This document shows, piece after piece, positions 13,599-25,420 of a stretch of DNA of 64,000 bases. Positions within the stretch are counted from its first letter, which is position 1; each line of letters starts with the position of its first letter. Where the stretch lies: assembly GCA_027605045.1 (NCBI GenBank), contig JAQFWX010000118.1:42181-106180 (forward strand). Reading direction: 5' to 3'. The notes under the pieces are model-generated. The model was not told the origin of the DNA and did not search any database. It was given only the letters and a program-made list of their open reading frames with translations. Source of the stretch: Phallus indusiatus (taxonomy: Eukaryota; Basidiomycota; Agaricomycetes; Phallales; Phallaceae). Made by a program: the position numbers and the translations under genes.

Positions 13599-14538
13599 TT
13601 ACTTGTTAACTACCCGACCCAGAGAATCATGATAAATATCATGGAAGCCCGAATGAATACCATGTATTGCTTCACTGTGTTCGATCGACTAGGAGGGAAA
13701 TGGAGTGTCAGTCTGCCGCGTGTACTCTGAAACGACGACTAGAGACTACATACCGAAGAAAGCGCAACCAAAGATTTAGTAAGTTCCTATATCGAATTGA
13801 GTTTATCCCCAAAGTCAAAGTCAGCTCACTGTCATCTGGATCAAGCACAAAGCGATGGTGGCCTCACCTCGGTTAACTCTTTCAGCTTTGAATAACCAAA
13901 CTCGCACAATCCGGGCGTGCCATTTTCGATAGATGGGATCTTGACATGAGAGTGTTCGAGGAGCGCTACCATTTTGATTTGGGTAGATTTGTATGTGTCA
14001 AGAAGGGTTTGAGATGCTTCTGGGTCGGAGACGTGATCAACATCTGGAAGACTCTGTGCAAATGAGGTAGGTTAGGCAGAACCAAGTTTCATAGTTTTGG
14101 TGACACTGACTTTTACGCATACAGTTACACGTGCAAAAGCTGTGTATATGTCTAAACCGAGCGGGTAGAGATGATCCTGCAAATAAAGAATGTGAGAAAG
14201 TTTCTGTCTGGTGGAAAATAATCTGACTCAACGGAAACGTGATCTTCGGTCGCGTTCTCGTCTGGAAAATGCGCCAAGGACCCATTGGCGTTATCCTGGT
14301 TTTATACACAACGTACGCAAATGATAATTAGACAAAGAGAGTCAAAAACGTATCGAAATTTTGAGTCAGAACTACATGTCAATGAGTTAAGTTAGAAACA
14401 CACAATGGAGGCAGAAAGAGTGTTAAGCTCTTTGATGACATCATGGAAGGTGGCACTGCCGGGTGTGTATAATCCATCTCCAGCCGTGGCAATAGCTTTG
14501 TCGGCTGAGGCCTTGAATGCGTCGAGGGACGTTGACAT
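13599..14538 (-). CDS. Small unknown protein, tandem family copy 3
   Basis: Paralogue of the gene at 10425-11329. ATG at 14536-14538 begins MSTSLDAFKASADKAIATAG, followed by YTPGSATFHDVIKELNTL, which aligns with copy 1. Later exons give DNANGSLAHFPDENATEDHVS, DHLYPLGLDIYTAFARVTV, the SDPEASQTLLDTYKS exon and SIEHSEAIHGIHSGFHDIY...GRVVNK, with the stop at 13599-13601. It carries one more intron than copy 1, about 56 nt, inserted exactly between DHVS and DHLYP. The final intron must extend to a cctag acceptor (the cag before it would give a stop), unlike copy 1. Function unknown. No secretion or membrane signal is evident. Confidence 0.68.
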
Positions 14539-15702
14539 TTCTGAGATATCAAGAAGGATACTGTGGGGATGCAAGAAAAGAGTCCGGAGAGGGTATTAAT
14601 ATATAGTTTTGAGTCTGAGTCTAATTGACACGACGTTATCTGTATCTAATATTGTGCGACGGGTGGTCCGGGTGAATGTTATTCAAATGAAGATGATTTC
14701 TCAGTGAGATTTACGTACATGTCAATTTTTTTTCCTGTTGGTTCATTCAAATTTTGAATAGAAACGATCTACATGTCAAAAGAAAGTCCTTCTTTCACTA
14801 ATATATGCTGTCAGGGCTTGGCCCAGCATTTTGCGGATGCAAATGTATTCTTACATGAGCGGAGGGAAAAGAAATCTTTTTGAACTCCACACAACTGTGT
14901 TATTGGAGTGGATATGGAAGGTGTGTGTGCTTCGAATTCTCGGGGTTTCATATCATCAGCTTCCCAGGTTAAGACGAAAAAGGATCAAGTTTTCCTTAAT
15001 TCTTTTTGGGGACAAAGGTTTTAGCGTGTATTTTTGCATGGATCATAAACACTTTTACTATGTTAACTTCATGGGCCATAATATAGAATATGTCATTTTA
15101 TATGAATCCAATTGAATAGATATCTGAGTGAGTCAACTGTCGTACAGATTGTTTATATAATCCCATTTCTATCGCTCTAGTAAGAACTGTCAAAGAAATT
15201 GTATGCTCTTCATATTCAATGTCAAGTAGATTGTATACTACGCTCCGCTAGCGTGTGAGAATACTAAGTAGTAATCAGAATTTAATTTAGTAGTAAATCA
15301 CATGTCGTTCATTTTCAACGACGTTTAGTGAATGGAATGGTACGTCTAAGGCGCAGGTTTGTGAGAACGTTTCTGGCGTCAAGCTGGGGATGTTGACATT
15401 GTGACTCATTGCGAGCGCTTCTAACTATGCAAATTTCATAATTCTATACTAATAGAGCTCAATTCCCTAATTAAAAATTTAATGCTTGAAGGCTTTTGGA
15501 TACAGGAGATAAACCCCGTTACTTCTTGGAGAATCTCACGTGGGGGTAATTCCAACAAAAGCTACTAATACACACATGTATGAGGCAGCCGCGCTGTCCG
15601 CATTAGAACAGTACAGTCGAGTATGCATACATCTACACAGAAGAAAATAGAATATGTCTTCTGACCAATGAGTGAATCGGGAAGTCTGGTTTAGATCGAA
15701 AG
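14539..15702. other. Upstream flank of tandem copy 3, no gene
   Basis: The proximal part matches the upstream flank of copy 1 (11,630-11,750). The distal part, 15,230-15,480, matches the flank of the relic at about 12,340-12,590. No supported coding sequence is present. Confidence 0.5.
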
Positions 15703-16189
15703 TGTCAGGGTACGCTACCGCGTCCCCTCATTTTTCCTTATTTATTATCATCGGTATATGTTCATTTCCATTTCATTTACATTTCCCGTACATTAAGTCC
15801 ACCTTCCGTTTGCTCCCTCCGTCTCTATTTCACATTCTCTACTCGCGCGCGTTGCGCGCTCATACCCGGCGTGATGCCCGTGACATCACGTCGCTTAGGC
15901 TCGGCTTGGGCGCCTGGCACTTAGCTGTGTCAGGGCCGCACGCCGCGTCGTCGTTTTATGTATATAGTAGCTGTACCTAGAGTGAGGGTCCCTAAGCTTG
16001 TTCTCTTAGGATCCCCTCCCTCTAGGTGAGTAGTTAGTTTCTCCCTCAATATATTTACTTAGGATCCCCTCCCTCTAGTTGTGAGCTGAGTAGCCCTAAC
16101 AGAAAGCGGCGAAGATCTTCAGGTGAAGACTCAGGTCGCCGGGTCGTATACGCGAAGAAAGCAAGTATAATAATAAAATATATTTTACA
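15703..16189. mobile_element. LTR-like retroelement remnant
   Basis: The segment starts TGTCAGGGTACGC, a start style common to Ty3-type LTRs, and ends ...TTTTACA, giving TG...CA borders. It differs in composition from its flanks. It contains a TATA-like element (tatatagtag near 15,961), a hairpin (15,976-15,996 with 16,005-16,026) and a near-identical second copy of the right arm at 16,058-16,078. It interrupts a homology otherwise shared between 12.3-13.3 kb and 15.2-16.7 kb, which supports insertion. I found no convincing target-site duplication at the proposed borders and no internal gag/pol, so if it is an LTR it is solo and the borders are uncertain. Confidence 0.4.
15976..16026. repeat. 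Inverted repeat (hairpin) in the LTR-like segment
   Basis: The arms at 15,976-15,996 and 16,005-16,026 are near-complementary (cctagagtgaggg... against ...ccctctagg), separated by 8 nt. The right-arm sequence is repeated directly at 16,058-16,078. Confidence 0.8.
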
Positions 16190-16199
16190 AGCGCATATA

Positions 16200-16900
16200 T
16201 TGGAAAAAAAATTGCGGTGCACGGCGGGATCTCGTCAATTTAGATTAACACGCATTCAATTAAGAGACTTTTCAGTCGGCAACAGAGCCTGCATGACAAA
16301 TGTACATACAACGGCGCTTGGACCGCAAATTGCATGTATATTAACATCCGTGATCGCGTTCGAGTCAATGAGCATTCATTGATTAATCATCACAATTCAT
16401 CCGCAATGCCTTTCGGAGTTGTCTATGATACGCTCAGTTATCTGTGGATTCAAGGCCGACGTACTCGTAATAGGTTCATTTTCTACTTAGTGGCACTTTC
16501 AGCTCGTACTTTTACTGATATGCGTATGGCCAATTCACGCAAATCAAATGACACGACTGTCTTGTCTGCGTCGATGAGATTAAAACTGCTTCTGCAATTC
16601 AAATTAGCGTAGCCGCGGATTGTATTCACGGTAGACTGTGACTCAATGTTGGACAAAGAACCGTATATCCCCGATGTAGGTGTCATCAGGTGAAGAAGTT
16701 CAAAATTAGAATGGACAATGGAGTAATAAACTAAGTAATTTACAATACTATACTAGGAGGTTTTAGAGAGAAGGTATTAGTGTACAAGTCATGGATAGTA
16801 TTATGTGTTACACATAGTAAAGTAGAAGGGACATATTAGTGTGGGATGTGATAGGTAGTGCCCGCACGTGCGATAGATTAGATAGAATAGAATAGAATAG
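16200..16900. other. Duplicated flank, no intact gene
   Basis: The stretch 16,260-16,690 is a diverged copy of 12,810-13,330. A minus-strand open frame (16,483-16,686) matches the core of the frame at 13,113-13,322 but neither looks complete. 16,700-16,900 holds only simple AT-rich and tagaatagaatag-like sequence. Confidence 0.4.
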
Positions 16901-16938
16901 AGTAGGTCCATACGTATCACATATCTTTCATCTCCTCG

Positions 16939-17616
16939 TCATACGACACGTCTGACGCCAGGTCGTGGGCATGAGCACGGGTACTGATGCCACGAGGACG
17001 CGATGGTTAAATAGGTGTCTGAGGTAATACGGGATCTATTGAGTCTTCCGAGTTCTTCTGGGACCAGGTGGAGAAGCTCGGCGAGAAAGGTGTCGGAGGA
17101 AGAGGAGAAGTCGGGGGTGGGAAGCGAGAGGGTGGAGCGGGGATGCGGTGGTGAAGGGAGAGCAAGATTGGGGGCGGTGCTGTTACTGTTTTGCGCCTGA
17201 TGAAAGAAAGCGTGGATCAGCAAAAAGATTCATATTCTTTTGTTGAATTTTGTAACGTACCTGATTTTTCTGATGGGCGGTACGTTCTCAGTTTCAACGT
17301 TCACGAGTTCATTGAGATCCGATGCTTTTACGACAACGCCTCGTACGGCTTCGGTCGCTGCGCGGATTGTGCTTGTTGACTTGACAGTGCTCATTGGGGA
17401 TGATGTGAGGACAGTGAGCGAAGAACGACGACGACGAGCGACTGTGCGCTGTTGTTGTTGTTGCTGCTGCGTTTGAACGGGTGTTTGAATGGATATCGAG
17501 AATTGATGTGTTGTTGTTGGTGTTACAGGAGTAGGATAGCTGTAGGTGAAAGCGTAGTCTTTGGGTTCACAGGCGAGTGAGAGACCGAGTCTGAAGAAAG
17601 TAGAGTACGACGACAT
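16939..17616 (-). CDS. Unknown low-complexity protein (Gln/Ser/Pro-rich)
   Basis: The first exon starts at 17616 (MSSYSTFFRLGLSLACEPKD) and continues through a Thr/Pro stretch, a run of seven Gln, a basic patch ARRRRSS and a helical segment (AATEAVRGVVVKASDLNELV). An intron with donor near 17,260-17,275 and acceptor at about 17,201 leads to a second exon with SSSSDTFLAELLHLVPEELGRL. Two donors are possible: the consensus gtacgt gives a Pro-rich tail ending near 17,008, while the weaker gtaccg keeps the more protein-like frame ending at 16,939. A TATAAAA box lies at 17,653-17,660, about 40 nt upstream of the ATG. No family recognised; no signal peptide is certain. Confidence 0.5.
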
Positions 17617-19830
17617 GATTGTGGATGAGAGAAAGGATTATTAGCGTCGCGTTTTATAAAGAAGACGGGGTCGTTTAGGAATGTAGAACAAAGCTGAATG
17701 GGATCATTAATGCCTTATTTTATATATATATACGGCTGCATGTCCTTGCTTCCTCCCCGTTGTCCGCTCTGGCCGCATTCCACGCCATTGTATAAGGTGT
17801 GTGCATGAAAGACACCGCGTAGTCTTAGGAACCATCAAAACCCGTGCCGGCGTCTAGCCGCTTAGAAAAAAAATTACGATATCGACGTGGTGAAACTAGG
17901 CAAGGGTCGCGATCGTAATTAATCTGTCGAACCATCTGTCTCAGCATGACAGATACAGACGCTGATAGCTAACTAGAACTAGTAGTTTACTTCCTGTACA
18001 AGGTTTACATTGATTCCAGTCCTGTAACTTGGCACCTCTTTGGCCATGCATGGGACAGAAGCAGAAAGGAAAAAAAAAATATTCACCACCACCGATCAAA
18101 CGATTGCTGGTTTTTTTTACATATGTTCAAAATATGAGATCGGAACACGCGCGTGTCAAACACGAGGCAGCGTCGCAGGTGCCATGGCCAGCGACATGTG
18201 CGGCATTATTATTAAGTTTAACATTTTAGCTCGTCCGAGATGGAAACCCCGAAAGGAGGGTCTGTCAGTTTGTCAGACTAAGGTCTTGGCTATGTCCTGT
18301 TCTGGACCAAATGACAATTCAAAAATCTGTCGACCGAGCAAAGCGGGATGTACAGACGGCGAGCGTCAATGAGTAAGTGTATACGCTGTATACGATATAC
18401 AATATATGGTGATAGGTCCGATAGAGCATCAATTGGGCATAGCCTCAAGCCTCTGCTTGATAGATCAAGTTCCCGAACTTGATGATGAGTCTCTTTCTTC
18501 GCATTTGTCCATTGATCCAGCGCTGCAGTGGAGGGGCGTGTACAGGAGTCATATGCCTGTGCGCAACACTCCCCAATTCACGTACGCGCCGCTAGAGAAT
18601 AAAAGAAAAAAAAAATTCAAAAACGCGTGTTTATCAAACCGTCGTCATCGGATCGGGATCCTGGACGCAGTTGCAAAAATAAGGGAGAAGGGAGAAATAA
18701 ACCTCCGGCCACCAACATTTATTTACTACACACAAAAGATTTTCCAGCTGTGGATTTAATACTGGACGTATTGAGCGGAGAGCGGAAGATCCAGCGAATC
18801 GTGATACGCGATATCATGTATACCTCCAAGCGGCAAGTGCAGACTCCTTTTTAAAAAACCTTTCGACCCTTGACCGGTGCGGAGAACGCCGGGTGTGGCT
18901 ATGATGAGGCGCACGCGTCGCTTAGATGGTGACTTTGCTTTTGTTCATACGGAAGACGACAAGACACGAGTTGCGTAGAGACATTCTCAAAAGTGTTTGA
19001 AATATGTTTCTTGACAATTGAACTGTGATAGTGACTATTGCGTGGTGACTCGTTGTCATGTGTGTCGTCAGAACAGCAAGCACTTTTCTCATAAACCCGA
19101 TATTGTTCATTTCCGGACAGAACATTATCCAGTGGATTCTTAAGGCGGGATTTCCATTACACATTGATTTCTCCTTTTCGTCTCGTGCTTAGTATTGCAT
19201 ACCATATATGTCCAATGTACATATGCATGTTTAAGCCATCCCACTCAACTCCACAAATGAATTATATGATGTCATGATATTTATCCTTTACAAGAAGAAA
19301 AACATTCAATACACATTGCTTACCTGGACAATATGTAGCTCGTTATACATATGAAGATCAATTACTTATTTGTATAGATTGCATGCTCCGAAAAGATGAT
19401 AAATCAGCAAAGCATATAAGGAACAATTTCGCATGCACCGAACATGGAGATTTCTGATATCATGACGTAGACCTTATTATCAGACGCCGTTCCTATATAG
19501 ATCATCCACATACATAAATTATTGAGGAATGACCTCATCGACGGCGATGAGAGCTGAATCCACTTCCTGCCAAAGCTCGTTTTTCATTCCCACGATTATC
19601 ATCGTCAATATGCAAAATACAGTAAGTAGTCAGCTGAATCAAATACACCAATCAAATTTTTTCTCTCGAAAATAATAATATTCGTAATGTATCTAGTAGC
19701 TTGTCACTATCCAAATTTTCTTTTGTTTGGGTATACAATGAAACTCCTCCGGCAATGGATGATATGCAAGGTGCTAAATATATTACGAAAACCCTCGGAG
19801 CCCCTTGCTTTCAACTGATCTGATAGGACG
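17617..19830. other. Intergenic region, no supported gene
   Basis: About 2.2 kb containing the promoter of the gene ending at 17616 (TATA at 17,653). Open frames at 18,029-18,372 and 18,406-18,759 have no motif, biased composition and no supporting splice structure. Confidence 0.45.
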
Positions 19831-21167
19831 TCACCAGAACGGGTCTTCTTCGTCCTCCAAGGTCATATCGAACCAACTTTTTTCTGAAAGGATGATTGAG
19901 CCAAGTTTGAGTGAGCAGGTCAAGTAATAAACTACAGTGTGCGCTTACTTTCTGTCGAGGCAGATGAGCTAAATCCCAATGAAGAGGTACATCTGGGAAT
20001 CTCTTCGATAACGGACTCAGCGTCCACAAAGTCTAAACCTGGGACTGGGAAAGTTATCTTCAAATTAAATGAGACATCGCAACTCAAATCACACGAAAAA
20101 AATTAGGTATACCAAACATTCCCCAGTCTCAGGTATGTCCGAAAGACATGGGTGAAATATCCGACGTGAATACTTCTCCATTCCGGTTCTTGTCGCTGGC
20201 ATTTCGAACTGAACGTTGTTGAGGAAGTGAGTTCTGTTTGAGACCAACCACCGCATATCGACTTCCTGAAAGGGGTAAAAAAGGTTATGAGCGATTTCAA
20301 GCACGTTGAGAAGATATTGCCCACCTCTTCGGAGTCGTCGTCCCATAAAGCTTCTTCCTCTGCAAATTCTTCGACACGCTCAACGTAATCTTCGTATCGA
20401 GCATCGCCAACAATCTCAAAACAAGATTCTGACTGTGGCTCATCTTCGTCGTTGACCGAATAAGAATAATAATATTCTTCGGTCTCGTCGAAGTCGGTTG
20501 GTAAGGATAAGCGACGTTCTCGCTGGAATTAAAATCCGTCAATCCGTCAAGTTGAACTAGATACCAAAAAAAGAGGCTTTACCTTTGATGAAAGGAACAC
20601 AACCTCGTCGCCGTCGTCGGGGAACGAGAAGATGTTGGGAGGCGCGGATAATGGCGTTCCGCACTGTCTCGGAAATAAGACCGAGGAAGAGTCTATTGGA
20701 ACGTTAGCCATCAAGACATGGGAAGACGATGGGTGAAAGGGTGTACCTGAGTCAGACGTTGGGGCGAATGTATCTGAATTGTCTGATTCTGAACCTGAAC
20801 CCGATCTTCTGCGAAGAGTGTTGTCCGAAACCAATGTCTCCTCGAACTCGAGAGGAAATTGATCCAGGCTATCGTGCGGTTGCTCATGAGACTTCCCTAT
20901 ACGAAAAGTCAGGAAGCGATCAAAATATGGAGAAAAAGAGGGGAAACAACCTTGGGAGTCTCGCGAATCGGTCTGACGCGAATCAACTTGAAGTGCCTCA
21001 GCTAATTGGTCGCGTTCCATCATTAACGCGTCAAGAACGCGTTGGAGACGAGCCACTTCGTTGAAAAGCTTTCCGATGAGCTCGTCTTTATCATCGGAAG
21101 TCATGGATTCCAGGGCGAGATTCAGCGAGTCGCTGACAATGTGAAATGGAGAAGATTTCGTAGTCAT
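19831..21167 (-). CDS. Unknown acidic protein with N-terminal coiled coil
   Basis: Minus-strand gene starting at 21167 (MTTKSSPFHIVSDSLNLALE). Residues about 20-65 look like a coiled coil (DELIGKLFNEVARLQRVLDAL...DQLAEAL). A Ser/Gly/acidic region follows (RRRSGSGSESDNSDTFAP). Later exons give FDETEEYYYSYSVNDEDEP, YEDYVERVEEFAEEEALWDDD, WLVSNRTHFLNNVQFEMP and a terminal DMTLEDEEDPFW, with the stop at 19831-19833. Seven exons fit with clean splice sites. The first two introns are multiples of three with no stop, so an unspliced reading runs through 206 codons. A TATAAATA lies at about 21,274. The gene diverges from the F-box-like gene at 21,948. Function unknown. Confidence 0.6.
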
Positions 21168-21947
21168 CGTTATAGACTTTACGAAAGAGGAAAGCTGTTA
21201 GAACTGGAAAGATGGGTGGGGGTGGGTGAGATATGTAGTTTTGAGCAAGATGAGTGTTAGCGTTCATCTAACCGGATATTTATACTGAGAGATTAGAGGA
21301 ACACGACATTGATTTTCCATTGTGATAATCTTGCGTTGGACATGCACAAAGAAAGTGGCGAGGATGGACGCGTTAGTGGACTCTCCGGACGACCTGTGTG
21401 TGTGGCGTGCGGCCTGCCACAATCCAAGTGTGAGAATAAAAGAGTCAAAACTAAAAATAATAGAAATTAGAAGAATCATAATTTCATTTCTTCGCGATCA
21501 ATATGTCCATTCACATCTTTTGGGGTTTTGGTCAAAAGTTCAGAGATTCAAAAGTTGTAGAAGTTGTACAAAACCCAAGAGACATTTAATTAATTCGTTC
21601 GGAACTTGCTTCTGGTCACGGCATTCTTCTGCCGATCAAGTTTCACTTTTCCAAGAATGGAAAACACAGCGCGCGCTATTTGCACAGCCCCTTCTCATTC
21701 TGGATTTGTGACTGTCACTTGCACACGCCATGCTAATGAGGAGATCTACATGAGTCTGTCACAACGTTTTTGGTCTGGAAAGTGCGGGGAAATATTGGGA
21801 TTGAAATTTCCTTCCAAAAAAAATATAACAAGACAATATAATATGAGCCTGTCATGAATTACTTTTGGGTGTGATAATCGTCTCCCCCCCTCCCTCCTCT
21901 CCAACCCTTGGGTCCTCATCTCGCCACCGCTGTTTTTATATACATTT
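21168..21947. other. Intergenic between divergent genes
   Basis: This stretch holds the promoters of the acidic protein (TATA near 21,274, minus strand) and of the F-box-like gene (pyrimidine-rich 21,885-21,930 just before its ATG). No gene is supported. Confidence 0.5.
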
Positions 21948-23182
21948 ATGCCTATCGAATTACCTCACGAACTTTGGTATGAGATTATATCTCAGGCCAT
22001 AGTGAACAATGTGCACGATCTAGTCACCGCAAAGTGCCATTATCCTCGGCGGCGTACAACTGGCAATAGTACTATGAATAGCATAGTCACTATTCCAAAC
22101 GTTTGCAAAGGGTTCCGTAGTATATCTCGAAGGACAATCCTGTACACTATCTGCGGTGGGGTCGATATCGGCTGTTCCCATGATGAGCCGTGAGTGTTAT
22201 GTTTGTGTTTATCCATGTTTTAAAGTGGTTTCCTTTGTTGAAAAGCACCTACTAAATTCCACTCGCTTAATTTTTTTAGTATTCCTCTGCGTCGGTTATT
22301 TGCTATCTTTGATTATCTTCGAGATATGTCCCCTACGAATTACGATCCTAACCGAGTCGGCCGAGGTGAAAGAGATGGCCACCGACAGCGTCAAGGGTTT
22401 GAAGAGGAAGTTATCTTCGCCCCTCACGCCGTCGTCATCTCTAACGTCGGTTTGGCCAGGCTAAAAGGTCTAATTAAATTGTATTGGGATATATCTCGAA
22501 GACATATCATATGTTTCGCAGCGCTCAGACAGGGGATGTATCAGCCCTCTCTGTGGCTCTCGCTCCTCGATCGGCTCGCAGATCTCCTTCAATCCGAGCG
22601 CGCCGCCAACACAAACAGGAACACAAAACCGTCAGCTACTTCTGCTTTGAGGAAATATCAAATTGACTATCGAGAGATCCATTGTTCAGGTGAGATGCCA
22701 GCATGCCACCTCGTTCTCTTCAGCGTGTGAGAAGATACTAAATTACGTCCACTTAATGCCCACTCCATCCCCTCAGTTTTGGCATACCTTTCACTCCTTC
22801 CTAGTCGCACTATTAAGCGAGATGAATCTCAGCGTATGAATGTGAGTATACTCACTGATTGAATGATACGTATCTCATTTCATAACTCTTTTTCTTTCGG
22901 GAAGTCCTTTCTCTTGTTCTTGCGTCAGCTAGAGCGCTCCTCTAAAACGTTCGATAAAATGCAACAACTAACCCCCGATTTACTTTATAACCTGTTTAAT
23001 GTACGTTAAAGAGGGAATAAACTCAAGGCGCTCACCTTTCACACTTTTTTCAGACGACAGGTCTAGGCAGCGTTCTGGAAGACTGCAGCAAAATCACAGT
23101 GCTTAAGACACAAGCGAACCGTCTTTCTCAGAGGTGGATGCCTCTTGTTCTGAGATATAACCAAAGCCATCCGACGAGGTAG
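21948..23182 (+). CDS. F-box-like domain protein
   Basis: The N-terminus PIELPHELWYEIISQAI (residues 2-18) is the first helix of an F-box-like domain of the kind abundant in Agaricomycetes, followed by VCKGFRSISRRTILYTI (about residues 48-64). Five exons fit: 21,948-about 22,191; 22,279-about 22,689 (FDYLRDMSPTNYDPN, SNVGLARLKGLIKLYWDISR); about 22,777-22,840 (VLAYLSLLPSR); about 22,906-23,000 (SFLLFLRQLERSSKTFDKM); and 23,055-23,182 (TTGLGSVLEDCSKITVLKTQ). The stop is at 23180-23182. Such proteins usually bind Skp1 in SCF ubiquitin ligases through the F-box; the rest is a variable substrate-side region. About 310 residues. No LRR motif was recognised. Confidence 0.65.
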
Positions 23183-25420
23183 AGTAAGTGTGGTGAAGAC
23201 TTTTGGCTGATGAACATCCTTATATATGCTACGTAGAGAAAGCATAACCAGCGCGCTATAATTTATTCCATGGGGACCCATTTACCCATTGTTGTTGGGT
23301 AAACAATGAAAAGGTATAGTACGTTGTCCGCAACTCAAAACCTTGTTTCAATTGATCAAGAACAAAAAAATCAACAGGCAGAATATATTGACAATCTTTC
23401 CCGAACAAATTTCTCGTGCCAAAAGTTCTCCTGTCCCCTGTCCCGCCTTGCCAGTCACCCCAGCATTGGTCCAATGGTCACCGGTTTGTCCGTGAAGGAG
23501 GCTAATTGGCCAACTCTATTGTTCGCTTCAGAGTCAGCTATGCCATGCGCGATCGAGTTTCTCACCTAAATTCCTAAATTTCCCAGGCTAGTCGAGGACA
23601 GTGCTTCGAATAGATAGGAGTGAGCGCATCGCCCAGTGCCCACGTTATTATTCTCTCAAGTTTCGGATATACTACTTGACTCGAATTAATCAAATGAGCA
23701 GGCACTTCGTGGCCAGTTTATACCCATCAATTACTTAGAATCTTCTAATTAATTCCACGCAATTTTTTTGACCAATGGCGATTAATGACCGAATTGTCCA
23801 CTCCCTCAATAATAAATCGTATTGTTGGCCAAACTAGGCTTTTTTTCTTGACCAATTCCCTTTGTAATGAATGACCAAAATTCCATCAGCTATATTTATC
23901 TTTGTCCAAAACTTGGCGCCGGGAACTCGGAAAGCGCATTTGGCATTGGACAAGAGAAAAGAGAGAAAGGAAAGAATACATAGAATGGTCCCACCGGCAT
24001 TATCCGCCGCACGGCGCCTGCTGACACTGCCCCTTGCTTTGCTTTACTTCATTCGTTCGTGTCCAACGCGCGCGACGCGTACACCTGTTGTGACTTACTT
24101 CCTTTGTCCCTGTTTTTGCGCTCTCTTCCTTTTAGGTTCTCTTCCATATACGGTATCACATAATCATTATTTTATTTGCCGATGATCATCGATGAGAGGA
24201 GCGATAAAAAAACAATCTCAAAAATAATCCTTTTATGTCTCGCGAAATTCCGGGCTGTCCAAAACGATTGCACGGAGATGGAGATGATCCATCTTCGTGG
24301 AAGGACATACATGACCGACGGACCCTGAAGAAATCTACGACTTGGACGGTTGGGCTTATCCTTCAATTTCAAAAGACATGCTTCTTCTGACTTCGGGCTT
24401 GCTTTAAACGTGTTTTTTGTCCAAAAATCAATCTCCTGGTAGTTGTTCAAAAAAAAGACACATTGTTGCATGCTTCGTTCCGAAGATCCGGATAAACCCA
24501 GTGCCCCAAGTCAATTACGGCTATCATAAAGCATTTGAATGGAAGATGACCACATACGTATACAACAGTGCGTTCCATTCTTTAGTTCTTACTTGATTGA
24601 GAAAATGGTTTCCTAAACTGTTTGATAGGCCATGCACGGGACATGTTGGAACATCACTTACATCACGCGTGATCTTCCATGGGACACTAAGCTCTCAACA
24701 AAAATTATGCTTCATTGACGGCGTCAGGCGTAAAGAAGCGGATTGTACCGCTGTGAATTTTGATTGTCGACTCTAGTTCAGAAATCACCTGAATCCCGGG
24801 TCCGGATTTTTGCTTTTGTGCAATCACCGTACGTCATTTTATAAACAAATTCGTAGACATGCTATAGGACTCGTGACGTGCGTCTGGACAATTCTGCGTA
24901 GGGCTTGTTGTTTCTATCTCAACAGCTTGAAAACCTCAAGCATATGCTTCCTTTTTTATCGACGGTAGGACAAACCTGAGTGAACTGCCAGAAGATTTCA
25001 CTCGAACTTCCTTTTTTTTTGTAATACGACCCTTAATCAAGGTGGGTCCTTTCGGTTGTATTAGGAAAAAAAGTATAACGACGCATTGCCCGGATTTAGG
25101 CTAGTGAACCCCTTTTTGTGGTCTGATTATAATATTATGGTCCACAAGCCGAAAAGTGTCATCGATTCACTTTTTTTTTGCGCGAGTCCTCGCGTCACCC
25201 CTTCATCCGAGTCTGCATGCTTCCATGGAAAGCGCCGCAGCACCAATCACTGGTACAACTTGCGAAATATCCTTTTCGGTTTCGGGTTACAAATCATTTC
25301 GCACTTCGCAAGTGGAAAACTCCGTCTACATGAACAAGAGAAAATGGTCGCCCTATAAGATGGGAATAATTCAACCTTTTTCCTTACAACCTAGCTGGTT
25401 TTTGTTCCTTTGAACTACCC
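23183..25420. other. Intergenic region, no supported gene
   Basis: About 2.2 kb with no defensible gene. Around 23,700-23,930 short motifs such as tgaccaat recur, and a TGGCGCCGGGAAC stretch near 23,915 recalls a retroelement primer-binding site, but no LTR borders were found. Just before 25,421 a TATA-like ctataaga and pyrimidine-rich sequence fit the promoter of the BCS1-like gene. Confidence 0.45.

Noticed and set aside
18406..18759. 117-codon plus-strand frame
   Set aside because: No recognisable domain, no homologous copy in the window and composition like the surrounding intergenic DNA.
23905..23930. TGGCGCCGGGAAC as an LTR retroelement primer-binding site
   Set aside because: No LTR borders, repeat partner or gag/pol coding sequence lies nearby; a short match alone is not enough.
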